64,000 bases of DNA from Pseudomonas sp. Fl4BN1. GTDB taxonomy: Bacteria; Pseudomonadota; Gammaproteobacteria; Pseudomonadales; Pseudomonadaceae. The notes beneath the pieces were generated by a model. That model saw only the letters and a list, made by a program, of their open reading frames with translations, did not search any database and had not been told where the DNA came from. The stretch lies in NCBI RefSeq assembly GCF_009908285.1, contig NZ_JAAARM010000002.1, forward strand, positions 305,232 to 369,231. The letters are read 5' to 3'. The translations under genes were made by a program, and so were the position numbers. Positions 47,396-55,575 of this stretch are shown here, piece by piece. Every line of letters starts with the position of its first letter. Within the stretch, counting starts at the first letter, position 1.

Positions 47396-48733
47396 TTATC
47401 CTCGAATGGCCCAAAAGGCCAGGTTCAAGCCCGGGAATTCCCCGGCGACGTGGAATGCGAAGCCACCGGAATGGAGCAGTTGTTTCCAGTGCTCGCTGCC
47501 ACGGTCGAGCTCGTAGTAGGTCGAGCCGGCGTGATACGGCAACTGCCGTGGCGCCACCGGCAGCGGCAGCAGGCCAATGCCTGGCAGTTGCAGGTTGACC
47601 AGGTCGCGGATGTGCTCCACCGAGCCGACCTTGCTCTGCTGGGCGAAACGCCCGCGCAGGGTTTCCCCGGGCACGTCGGCGCGGACCACCAGGATGAAGC
47701 TGGCGCTTTCCAGCAGGGTGCGGTCCGCCAGCATTGCCACATGCACGCCGTAGGCTTTCTCGACGATGGGGATCGGCGTCGCCTTGCTGTCGATCAGCAT
47801 CGACAAGGCCTCGCGCAGGGCCTGCATCACTGGCGTGAAACTCAGGGCCAATTCGTCGTGCTGGTACTGCGGATACTCCGCCGGACGCCGGGCAGCAGTA
47901 TTGGAGAAGGTCGAGAATTCACCGGCCAGGCTCACCAGCTCGCTGTACAACCGCTCAGGGTGCAACGGGCTGAGCTGGTTCAAATGGCTGATCAGAGGCT
48001 GTGCGCGATTCACCAGTTGCAGCAGCATGAAGTCGGCGATTTCCGAAGCGCCACCGGCCCCCGAAGCGACCACCCGACCAGCCAGGGCTTCGCCACGCTG
48101 ATGCAGCAGGCCCAGCAATTCGCTGCGAAAGGCGCTCAACGGCTTGGACGCGGCCACATCCAGCAGGGGCGGGATGTAGCTGTCATCCAGCACCAGGGCG
48201 CGGTCGGCGCGCTTTTCCTTGACCCGTACCACCCCAATCGCGGCGTAGTCGCTCAGGCCGTCCTGAGCCGTCAGCAAGCGCAAGGCACGGGAGCCCACCG
48301 CCACCGGCGCACGGTTTTCAAAGGCGGCGTTATCGTCACGCACTTCCCGCACCTGGCTCAGGTAGCGCGCACCGCCCAACTCCTCGCCTTCGTCCACGGT
48401 GTCGCGGGCGCCGGCACGCTTGAGGGGCAGCGCCAGGTACACCAGGCCGTCCCGCAGGTTGTCGTCGATGCTCAGCGGGCTCGGTGCCAGGTCGTCATGG
48501 GGAATGTTGAACGGCGTCCCGTCGGGCAACAGGCCCCGGGCACTGACAATGGCCAGCTTGCCCTGGGCCAGCAGGCCCTGATCGATGCGCAGCTCGGAGA
48601 AACCCCAGGCCCCCGCCGACAGCGGACGGCTGCGGGCGTCGATGAGGTTTTCCAGGTAACGGTCATGCTGCTGGAAGTGCTGGGTTCCAATGAACATGCC
48701 TTCCGACCAGACCACGCGATTGTTCCAGGACAT
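47396..48733 (-). CDS. tssK: T6SS baseplate protein TssK
   Basis: A 445-residue baseplate component that links the TssEFG wedge to the membrane complex. It begins MSWNNRVVWSEGMFIGTQHFQQHDR, the strict family signature, and ends with the conserved AFHVAGEFPGLNLAFWAIRG-like C-terminus. TssK forms trimers resembling phage receptor-binding proteins. It sits between tssJ and tssL as in the H1 cluster. Confidence 0.96.
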   Translation of the reverse strand: MSWNNRVVWSEGMFIGTQHFQQHDRYLENLIDARSRPLSAGAWGFSELRIDQGLLAQGKLAIVSARGLLPDGTPFNIPHDDLAPSPLSIDDNLRDGLVYLALPLKRAGARDTVDEGEELGGARYLSQVREVRDDNAAFENRAPVAVGSRALRLLTAQDGLSDYAAIGVVRVKEKRADRALVLDDSYIPPLLDVAASKPLSAFRSELLGLLHQRGEALAGRVVASGAGGASEIADFMLLQLVNRAQPLISHLNQLSPLHPERLYSELVSLAGEFSTFSNTAARRPAEYPQYQHDELALSFTPVMQALREALSMLIDSKATPIPIVEKAYGVHVAMLADRTLLESASFILVVRADVPGETLRGRFAQQSKVGSVEHIRDLVNLQLPGIGLLPLPVAPRQLPYHAGSTYYELDRGSEHWKQLLHSGGFAFHVAGEFPGLNLAFWAIRG

Positions 48734-48748
48734 GGTTGCTCCGATTGC

Positions 48749-49255
48749 CTATTGGGCAGGGCTGGATGGGGATTCCACGAGTTCGGCGCTGACCGCACGG
48801 ACATCGAGGACGATCTGCGATCGGTTGAGTTTGTGCGGCACGGCGTAAACCCCGACCCGCCACAGCGCCTGGTCCACCTCGCGATAGCCCACCAGCAGGC
48901 CGATGTTGCGGGTGGCCGGGTCGAGGGTGCGCTTGAGGGTGAAGCGATCGCCGGGCCGCACCAGGACTTCGTCCTGGTCGACCAGGTCGGGGCCCAAGGT
49001 CGCCGGCGCACGTTCGGCCAAGGCGAAGTAATCCGAACGCATGAAGGTCGCCGGGTTCTTCAGCTCGAAGATCCGTACCCGTACCGGCGTGCCCTGGCCA
49101 TCAGGACCGGGGTTGAGCCCGGCCACGGCGAGGAAATCCAGCTCCACCGCGGTGGCCACAGGCTCTTCCTTGACCGCCTCGGCTGGCGGTGGTGCCTCCT
49201 TGGCACAAGCCGCCAGTACCAGCATGGCGACCAATGTCAGCAATCGTTGAATCAT
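48749..49255 (-). CDS. tssJ: T6SS outer-membrane lipoprotein TssJ
   Basis: A 168-residue lipoprotein: signal with lipobox LAAC (cysteine 17), then a transthyretin-like beta-sandwich. Conserved segments are GQGTPVRVRIFELKN and FALKRTL-like strands. It is the outer-membrane part of the TssJLM complex. It lies 15 bases upstream of tssK. Confidence 0.93.
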   Translation of the reverse strand: MIQRLLTLVAMLVLAACAKEAPPPAEAVKEEPVATAVELDFLAVAGLNPGPDGQGTPVRVRIFELKNPATFMRSDYFALAERAPATLGPDLVDQDEVLVRPGDRFTLKRTLDPATRNIGLLVGYREVDQALWRVGVYAVPHKLNRSQIVLDVRAVSAELVESPSSPAQ

Positions 49256-49318
49256 CCTGCGTCCTCAATGACGTATCAGCTGTCCGTGTATCCGTGTGTT
49301 GGGGTGTTCCAGGCTCGC

Positions 49319-50755
49319 TCAGGAACGGCGTAGCCGGTGGGTATGTTCTTCGTAGGCACGACTGAATTCACGACCGAACAGGTCCTGGAAGTCGTCCTGG
49401 GCCTCGCGGGAAATCTGGCTGTAGAGCGCCGTGAATTGCTGCCAGTTCTGTGCCTGGCGCGAACCGTTGAACAGGTTGCCGAGGCCGCCGGGCTTGCCCA
49501 TGCGCGCTTCCAGTTCACTGGGTTCGAAACGCCCCAGCAGATGCTTGATGGCAGCCTCCACACCGGCCATGACCGCCAGTTGGTGGGCTCGCAGATCATC
49601 GAAACTGTCCTGCACCGCCTGGTCCGGGGCCATGAACGCCTGGCTGCTGTGGCGCAGCAGCAGGAGCATGGCTTCGTCAGCATTCGGGGCGAACTTCAGC
49701 GGATTGTTTTCCACCGGGCGAATCATCGTCTGCTGCATGCGGAACTCGCCCTTGAGGCTGCTGCGGGCACGCAATACATCGATCAGGCCCTCGACCATCA
49801 GCCGATAGCTGCGGCCCAGGCTTTCCATCTGCGCCTGGGCCTGCTGCGGGTCGATGCGCAAATGGTCCAGCCCAGCGCCCCGCAGGAAAGCCTGCAGCAG
49901 GTCCACCTGAGGAGCCGCCACCGGCGCGGGTGCCGGAGCAGTCGGAGCCTTTGGAACTACGGGCGCGATGGCTGGCGGCTGTGGCGGTTCGGCAGCGAAA
50001 GGGGCAGTGCTGGCAAACGGGGCCGGGGCAACGGCGGGTGACGCCATCACCGGCGGCACGTCAGGCCGCGGCGCAGGCCGGGCCGGCGCTTCGGCGAACA
50101 GGTCCCAGTCTTCCGGAATGACCGCGGCCCCGTGAAGAGGCGACGGTGCCGGTGGAGATACGGACTGAGGCATCGAGGTGTGAGTCGGCGGACGAAAATC
50201 GTGCTGCTCGGCCGGCACATGATCGGGCTGGGTGGCCGGCGGGGTCGTGCTCGGGGTCAGAAAATCGAACAGGTCAGGAAAGGTGTCCTGTGCCGAAGCC
50301 CCCTGGAAATGCGCCACCGGCGCCATGGCAATCGACTCGATGGGGGTTGCTGGCGCCGGCTGGCGCCCCATCAGCGCCTCAAAACTGTTGGAGCGGTCCC
50401 CGGAAAAGGCTTCAGCCTGAGCACGACTCAGATTGAAATCGATCCGCGCACTGATTTCATAATCACCAATGCGAATGACCTCACCGTCTTCAAGAAGCTC
50501 GCTGTTACCCCGACGCATGCGAATACCGGCGCGGACTAACTCAACACCATTAGTGCTGTTATCGGTCAAGTAATAACGGCCATCCTTGTATTGGATGACA
50601 CAGTGCTTCGCGGAAACTAAGCGCTCGGGGTCAGGAAGTACCCAGTCATTATCGGAACTACGGCCAATTGCCATCATACCCTGATCCATTAGTTTCTCAG
50701 GGCATTGACCAGGGGTAATCTTGTGATAACTAGTGATAGTCAAACACAGCGACAT
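49319..50755 (-). CDS. fha1: T6SS FHA-domain scaffold Fha1 (TagH)
   Basis: A 478-residue protein. An N-terminal forkhead-associated domain (about 12-100; IGRSSDNDWVLPD, SAKHCVIQYKDGRYYLTDNSTNGVEL) binds phosphothreonine. A long Pro/Ala-rich linker (about 130-305) follows, then the C-terminal VasI/ImpI-type domain (about 310-478). PpkA phosphorylates Fha1 in P. aeruginosa and PppA reverses it. The ATG at 50755 has AGGAG upstream. It is the first gene of the left arm, and its leader contains several GGA motifs that may be RsmA sites. Confidence 0.94.
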   Translation of the reverse strand: MSLCLTITSYHKITPGQCPEKLMDQGMMAIGRSSDNDWVLPDPERLVSAKHCVIQYKDGRYYLTDNSTNGVELVRAGIRMRRGNSELLEDGEVIRIGDYEISARIDFNLSRAQAEAFSGDRSNSFEALMGRQPAPATPIESIAMAPVAHFQGASAQDTFPDLFDFLTPSTTPPATQPDHVPAEQHDFRPPTHTSMPQSVSPPAPSPLHGAAVIPEDWDLFAEAPARPAPRPDVPPVMASPAVAPAPFASTAPFAAEPPQPPAIAPVVPKAPTAPAPAPVAAPQVDLLQAFLRGAGLDHLRIDPQQAQAQMESLGRSYRLMVEGLIDVLRARSSLKGEFRMQQTMIRPVENNPLKFAPNADEAMLLLLRHSSQAFMAPDQAVQDSFDDLRAHQLAVMAGVEAAIKHLLGRFEPSELEARMGKPGGLGNLFNGSRQAQNWQQFTALYSQISREAQDDFQDLFGREFSRAYEEHTHRLRRS

Positions 50756-51147
50756 CGCGCCTCCTTGCTGTACTTCCGCGTGCGAACCGAGCTTGGGGAA
50801 AAAGTTCCGCAAAAATATGAAAAGCCCGCAAATAATCCTTTAAACAGCGCCATTCACAGCATGATTACTCAACTTGAACCACGCAGATGACAAAAGCTTT
50901 TCACCCCGCCCTAATCTGACTCGCTGGTCAAAGAACTAATAAGACGACATAACACTGTCATGCGGGGCGAATAGCTTACCTTGACAAGGCACAACTACTA
51001 CACCAAAAATGCACAACTTCTTGAACACGGATGATGGCCCACTAATATCAGTGAGTCCATGTTAACCAAGAAATGTGCACTCGTTCACAAACAACTAGTG
51101 CATTAATTGCCTGACTGTCTTGCAGGCTGATAGGGAGATCAAAGCCG
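50756..51147. promoter_or_regulatory. Divergent T6SS control region between fha1 and tssA
   Basis: This 392-bp gap is AT-richer than the rest of the cluster and has no gene. It must hold promoters for both arms. A TTGACA at 50981-50986 on the plus strand is a possible -35, but the -10 after 18 bases (AAAAAT) is poor. On the fha1 side, GGA occurs at four places in about 75 bases (complement TCC at 50762-50764, 50775-50777, 50806-50808 and 50836-50838). No sigma-54 site was found. Confidence 0.6.
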
Positions 51148-52167
51148 GTGGATGTACCGATGTTGCTCGCCGCAATTTCAGCAACTTCGCCTTGTGGCGA
51201 AGACCTGGAATATCACGCGGATTTCTTGCACCTGGAGCGGGCCGCGCAAGGCCAGCCCGAGCGCAGCATGGGCGACTCGACCCTTCCCGCCGAGCCACCG
51301 GACTGGCGCAGCATCCAGCAGCAGAGCCTGGACTTGCTGGCGCGCAGCAAAGACCTGCGCATCACCCATTTTCTGCTGCAAAGCACCCTGGCCCTTGAAG
51401 GCCTGCCGGGCCTGGCCACCAGCCTCGAACTGATCAACGGTCTGCTCCGGGACTACTGGGCAGAGCTGCATCCGCACCTGGATGCCGACGACGACAACGA
51501 TCCCACCGTGCGTATCAACGCCCTGGCCGGCCTGGCCGCCGACGCCACTATCGGGTTGCTGCGCGAAGCCATCCTGACCCGTTCCCGGACCTTCGGCCCG
51601 GTGAGTGTGCGGGCGGCGCTGAACGCTGCCGGCTTGCAACACTTTTCCGGCGAGAGCCTGGCGTCCGATCACTTGGCCGGCGCTCTGCAAGACAGCGATC
51701 CCCAGCACCTGGAAACCATTCGCCATGCCTTGAGCAGCGCCCGCTCGGCAGCCGAATCCATCGAGCAGCAAGTCAGCGAACAGGTGGGCTCCGCCAGCGG
51801 TGTGGACCTTACGGCCCTCAAGCAGCCCCTGCGCCAGGCGCTGCAGGTGCTTGGCCAGCACGCCCCCCAGGCCGCCGGCCACAGTGCCGACGAGAGCACC
51901 GAGAACCCTGCGCCGGAGCACTCCGGCACGCCCGTGGCACCGGCCCAGGTACGCGTCTGCGGCGAGATCAACAGCCGCGAAGACGTGCTGCGCAGTCTCG
52001 ACCGGCTGTTGGCCTACTACAGCCGCTGTGAGCCCTCGAGCCCGCTGCCGGTGTTGCTCACTCGGGCCAAGCACTTGGTCAACGCCGACTTCGCGAGCAT
52101 CGTGCGCAATCTGATCCCCGACGGCATGTCCCAATTTGAAAACCTGCGCGGCCCAGAATCCGACTAA
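51148..52167 (+). CDS. tssA: T6SS protein TssA
   Basis: A 339-residue protein with the N-terminal ImpA_N domain (LLAAISATSPCGEDLEYHADFLHLERAA, then DWRSIQQQSLDLLARSKDLRI). TssA primes and coordinates assembly of tube and sheath at the baseplate. The C-terminal region (INSREDVLRSLDRLLAYYSRCEPSSPLPVLLTRA) is of the type seen in H1 TssA1. The start is GTG; an ATG lies four codons in. GGGAG lies about ten bases upstream. First gene of the right arm. Confidence 0.93.
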   Translation: MDVPMLLAAISATSPCGEDLEYHADFLHLERAAQGQPERSMGDSTLPAEPPDWRSIQQQSLDLLARSKDLRITHFLLQSTLALEGLPGLATSLELINGLLRDYWAELHPHLDADDDNDPTVRINALAGLAADATIGLLREAILTRSRTFGPVSVRAALNAAGLQHFSGESLASDHLAGALQDSDPQHLETIRHALSSARSAAESIEQQVSEQVGSASGVDLTALKQPLRQALQVLGQHAPQAAGHSADESTENPAPEHSGTPVAPAQVRVCGEINSREDVLRSLDRLLAYYSRCEPSSPLPVLLTRAKHLVNADFASIVRNLIPDGMSQFENLRGPESD

Positions 52168-52248
52168 CCCCGGACAGGCCGAACAGTATCGTCAGCGGCA
52201 ATCACCGACCGACGCCAACACCGTCGCAGCAGCGACCAGGAGCACAAC

Positions 52249-52764
52249 GTGGCGAAGCAAAGTTCTCAGAAGTTCATCGCGCGCAACCGCGCGCCTCGGG
52301 TGCAGATCGAGTACGACGTGGAACTCTACGGCGCCGAGAAAAAGGTCCAGCTGCCCTTCGTCATGGGGGTGATGGCCGACCTCGCGGGCAAACCCGTGGA
52401 GCCCCTGGCAGCGGTGGCCGACCGCAAGTTCCTGGAAATCGATGTCGACAACTTCGACTCGCGCCTCAAGGCCATGCAGCCCCGCGTGGCGTTCCACGTG
52501 CCCAACGAGCTGACCGGCGAAGGCAACCTGAGCCTGGACATCACCTTCGAGAGCATGGACGACTTCAGCCCCGCGGCCGTGGCGCGCAAGGTCGACTCAC
52601 TGAACCAGCTGCTGGAAGCCCGCACCCAACTGGCCAACCTGCTGACCTACATGGACGGCAAGACCGGCGCTGAAGAAATCATCATGAAAGCCATCAAGGA
52701 TCCGGCGTTGCTCCAGGCCCTGGCGAGTGCGCCAAAACCTGTGGACTCCGAGCCGAACGCGTAA
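52249..52764 (+). CDS. tssB: T6SS sheath small subunit TssB
   Basis: A 171-residue protein opening MAKQSSQKFIARNRAPRVQI from a GTG start with AGGAG upstream. It forms the contractile sheath with TssC. Family motifs include QLPFVMGVMADLAG and the C-terminal LANLLTYMDGKTGAEEIIMK region. The gap of 81 bases after tssA is the largest in the first part of this arm. Confidence 0.96.
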   Translation: MAKQSSQKFIARNRAPRVQIEYDVELYGAEKKVQLPFVMGVMADLAGKPVEPLAAVADRKFLEIDVDNFDSRLKAMQPRVAFHVPNELTGEGNLSLDITFESMDDFSPAAVARKVDSLNQLLEARTQLANLLTYMDGKTGAEEIIMKAIKDPALLQALASAPKPVDSEPNA

Positions 52765-52780
52765 ATCAGGACCAACGACC

Positions 52781-54274
52781 ATGACCGAATTGATGCGTGA
52801 CAATCAGGCCCAACCCGGTGCCACCGAGCAAGCCAGCGAGTTCGCCTCGCTGCTGCTGCAGGAATTCAAGCCCAAGACCGAGCGTGCGCGCGAAGCCGTG
52901 GAAACCGCGGTGCGGACCCTGGCCGAGCAGGCCCTGGCGCAAACCGACCTGGTGTCCAACGACGCGATCAAGTCGATCGAATCGATCATCGCCGCCATCG
53001 ACGCCAAGCTCACCGCCCAGGTCAACCAGGTGATCCACCACCCGGAATTCCAGAAGCTGGAAAGTGCCTGGCGTGGCCTGCACTACCTGGTCAACAACAC
53101 CGAAAGCGACGAGCAGCTGAAGATCCGCGTGCTCAACATCTCCAAGCCGGAGCTGCACAAGACCCTGAAGAAATTCAAGGGCACGGCCTGGGACCAGAGC
53201 CCGATCTTCAAGAAGATGTACGAAGAGGAATACGGCCAGTTCGGTGGCGAACCCTACGGCTGCCTGGTAGGCGATTACTACTTCGACCAGTCGCCGCCGG
53301 ATGTCGAGCTGCTGGGCGAGCTGTCCAAGGTCTGTGCGGCCATGCACTCGCCGTTCATCGCTGCGGCCTCGCCGACCGTGATGGGCATGGGTTCGTGGCA
53401 GGAACTGTCCAACCCGCGTGACCTGACCAAGATCTTCACCACCCCGGAATACGCCGGCTGGCGTTCGCTGCGTGAATCGGAAGACTCGCGCTACATCGGC
53501 CTGACCATGCCGCGCTTCCTAGCGCGCCTGCCGTACGGCGCCAAGACTGACCCGGTAGAAGCCTTCGCCTTCGAAGAAAACACCGACGGCGCCGACAGCT
53601 CCAAGTACACCTGGGCTAACGCCGCCTACGCCATGGCGGTGAACATCAACCGTTCGTTCAAGCACTTCGGCTGGTGCTCGCGGATCCGTGGCGTGGAATC
53701 CGGTGGCGAGGTCGAGAACCTCCCGGCCCACACCTTCCCCACCGACGACGGTGGCGTGGACATGAAATGCCCGACCGAGATCGCCATCTCCGACCGCCGT
53801 GAAGCGGAACTGGCGAAGAACGGCTTCATGCCGCTGCTGCACAAGAAAAACACCGACTTCGCCGCCTTCATCGGCGCCCAGTCGCTGCAGAAGCCGGCCG
53901 AGTACGACGATCCGGACGCCACTGCCAACGCCAACCTGGCCGCACGCCTGCCGTACCTGTTCGCCACCTGCCGCTTCGCTCATTACCTGAAGTGCATCGT
54001 GCGCGACAAGATCGGCTCGTTCAAAGAGAAAGACGAAATGCAGCGCTGGCTGCAGGACTGGATCCTCAACTACGTCGACGGCGACCCGGCACACTCCACC
54101 GAAACCACCAAGGCCCAGCACCCGCTGGCTGCGGCGGAGGTGGTGGTCGAGGAAGTCGAAGGCAACCCAGGCTACTACAACTCGAAGTTCTTCCTGCGCC
54201 CGCACTACCAGCTCGAAGGGCTGACCGTGTCGCTGCGCCTGGTCTCCAAACTGCCGTCCGCCAAGGGCGCCTAA
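52781..54274 (+). CDS. tssC: T6SS sheath large subunit TssC
   Basis: A 497-residue protein, the main sheath component. Conserved: ESAWRGLHYLVNN, GCLVGDYYFD, the long central block FLARLPYGAKTDPVE, and the C-terminal NPGYYNSKFFLRPHYQLEGLTVSLRLVSKLP. The ClpV recognition helix lies in the N-terminal part of the family. An ATG at 52781 with AGGA upstream gives the standard start. Confidence 0.97.
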   Translation: MTELMRDNQAQPGATEQASEFASLLLQEFKPKTERAREAVETAVRTLAEQALAQTDLVSNDAIKSIESIIAAIDAKLTAQVNQVIHHPEFQKLESAWRGLHYLVNNTESDEQLKIRVLNISKPELHKTLKKFKGTAWDQSPIFKKMYEEEYGQFGGEPYGCLVGDYYFDQSPPDVELLGELSKVCAAMHSPFIAAASPTVMGMGSWQELSNPRDLTKIFTTPEYAGWRSLRESEDSRYIGLTMPRFLARLPYGAKTDPVEAFAFEENTDGADSSKYTWANAAYAMAVNINRSFKHFGWCSRIRGVESGGEVENLPAHTFPTDDGGVDMKCPTEIAISDRREAELAKNGFMPLLHKKNTDFAAFIGAQSLQKPAEYDDPDATANANLAARLPYLFATCRFAHYLKCIVRDKIGSFKEKDEMQRWLQDWILNYVDGDPAHSTETTKAQHPLAAAEVVVEEVEGNPGYYNSKFFLRPHYQLEGLTVSLRLVSKLPSAKGA

Positions 54275-54279
54275 CCCGC

Positions 54280-54376
54280 GTAGGAGCCGGCTTGCCGGCG
54301 ATGCACTCAAGGGCGCCTCGTTTCCCGAAAACCGGCGCCATCGTTGACGACCATCGCCGGCAAGCCGGCTCCTACA
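54280..54376. repeat. Pair of REP sequences between tssC and hcp
   Basis: GTAGGAGCCGGCTTGCCGG and its complement CCGGCAAGCCGGCTCCTAC face each other over about 97 bases. Paired Pseudomonas REP units form stable hairpins that can protect upstream mRNA and separate expression of the flanking genes. Confidence 0.85.
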
Positions 54377-54422
54377 GGTTCATATACGAAACATCGTGGC
54401 AAGTGCCACACAGGGAGAAAAC

Positions 54423-54911
54423 ATGGCTGTTGATATTTTCATCAAGATCGGTGACATCAAGGGCGAGTCCATGGACAAAGCCCACAAGGACGAAGTCGAC
54501 GTGCTGAACTGGAGCTGGGGCATGTCCCAGTCCGGCAACATGCACGTTGGCGGCGGCGGCGGCGCGGGCAAGGTGAACATCCAGGACCTGTCGCTGACCA
54601 AGTACGTCGACAAGGCCTCGCCGAACCTGATGATGCATTGCTCCAGCGGCAAGCACATCGACAAGGTGCGCCTGACCGTGCGCAAGGCCGGCGGCGAAAG
54701 CCAGATCGAGTACATGATCATCGACCTGGAAGAAGTGCTGGTTACCTCGCTGAGCACCGGCGGTTCGGGCAGCGATGATCGCCTGACCGAGAACGTCACC
54801 CTGAACTTCGCTCAGGTGATGGTCGAGTACCAGCCGCAGAAAGCCGACGGCACCAAGGACGGCGGCCCAATCAAGTACGGCTGGAACATCCGCTCGAACA
54901 CCAAGCGCTGA
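54423..54911 (+). CDS. hcp: T6SS tube protein Hcp
   Basis: A 162-residue protein, the same length as P. aeruginosa Hcp1 and closely similar to it (MAVDIFIKIGDIKGES start; DVLNWSWGMSQSGNMHVGGG; ENVTLNFAQVMVEYQPQKADG end). Hexamers stack into the inner tube and can carry small effectors. GGGAG upstream marks the start. It lies between a REP pair and a stem-loop, an arrangement that may let hcp be expressed at a higher level than its neighbours. Confidence 0.98.
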   Translation: MAVDIFIKIGDIKGESMDKAHKDEVDVLNWSWGMSQSGNMHVGGGGGAGKVNIQDLSLTKYVDKASPNLMMHCSSGKHIDKVRLTVRKAGGESQIEYMIIDLEEVLVTSLSTGGSGSDDRLTENVTLNFAQVMVEYQPQKADGTKDGGPIKYGWNIRSNTKR

Positions 54912-54918
54912 CCCGCTG

Positions 54919-54943
54919 CGATCGCCGCCCTGGGCGGCGATCG
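54919..54943 (+). terminator. Stem-loop after hcp
   Basis: CGATCGCCGCC and GGCGGCGATCG form a perfect 11-bp stem with a three-base loop eight bases after the hcp stop. No U-run follows, so it likely stabilises the hcp mRNA end or causes partial termination before tssE. Confidence 0.55.
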
Positions 54944-55026
54944 ACCCGCTCCCGCGGCATACGCGGGGACGGCTGGCGAGGAGCGCTTCCTCGTGAGCCC
55001 TGGGTCATGCCCCTTTTCGTGACGTC

Positions 55027-55575
55027 ATGCCTGCGCAATCCGATCCTGGAGCGAACCCTTTGGTCACCGACATCGCCGCCCGCGATCGCTTGCAGCCCTC
55101 TTTGCTGGATCGTCTGACCGACGATGAACCCGGCAACCTGAAAGAAAGCCCGGACAAGCGCGTGCTGTCCCTGAGCCAGCTCAAGGCCTCGGTGCTACGG
55201 GACCTGGCCTGGCTGCTCAACACCACCTCCCTGCTCGAAACCGATGCCACCCTGCATACCCCTGCCGGCACTTCGGTGATCAACTACGGCCTGCCGGCCC
55301 TGGCCGGCTACAGCGCGTCGAGCATCGATATCCCGGCCCTGGAAAACCTGATTCACCAGGCCATCGCCACCTTTGAACCGCGCATTCTGCGCAGCACCCT
55401 GCGGGTCCGCGCGCGCACCGCACCTGGCGAGATGAACCACAACGCCCTGAGTTTCGAGATCGAGGGCGACTTATGGGCCCAGCCGATGCCCCTGCGCCTG
55501 CTGCTGCAAACCGACATGGACCTGGAGTCCGGTCACGTCCGCGTGGTCCACGCCGATTCCCGGAGGCGCTCATGA
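55027..55575 (+). CDS. tssE: T6SS baseplate protein TssE (gp25-like)
   Basis: A 182-residue phage gp25-like protein. The C-terminal half contains [38 protein letters not shown] and [19 protein letters not shown]. TssE helps start sheath polymerisation. No good ribosome site precedes the ATG at 55027, so the exact start is less sure. Its stop overlaps tssF as ATGA. In P. aeruginosa tagJ lies between hcp and tssE, but here only 115 bases separate them. Confidence 0.93.
   Translation: MPAQSDPGANPLVTDIAARDRLQPSLLDRLTDDEPGNLKESPDKRVLSLSQLKASVLRDLAWLLNTTSLLETDATLHTPAGTSVINYGLPALAGYSASSIDIPALENLIHQAIATFEPRILRSTLRVRARTAPGEMNHNALSFEIEGDLWAQPMPLRLLLQTDMDLESGHVRVVHADSRRRS

Noticed and set aside
50756..51147. 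Sigma-54 promoter in the T6SS divergent region
   Set aside because: No TGGCAC-N5-TTGC-like pair with correct GG/GC spacing was found.
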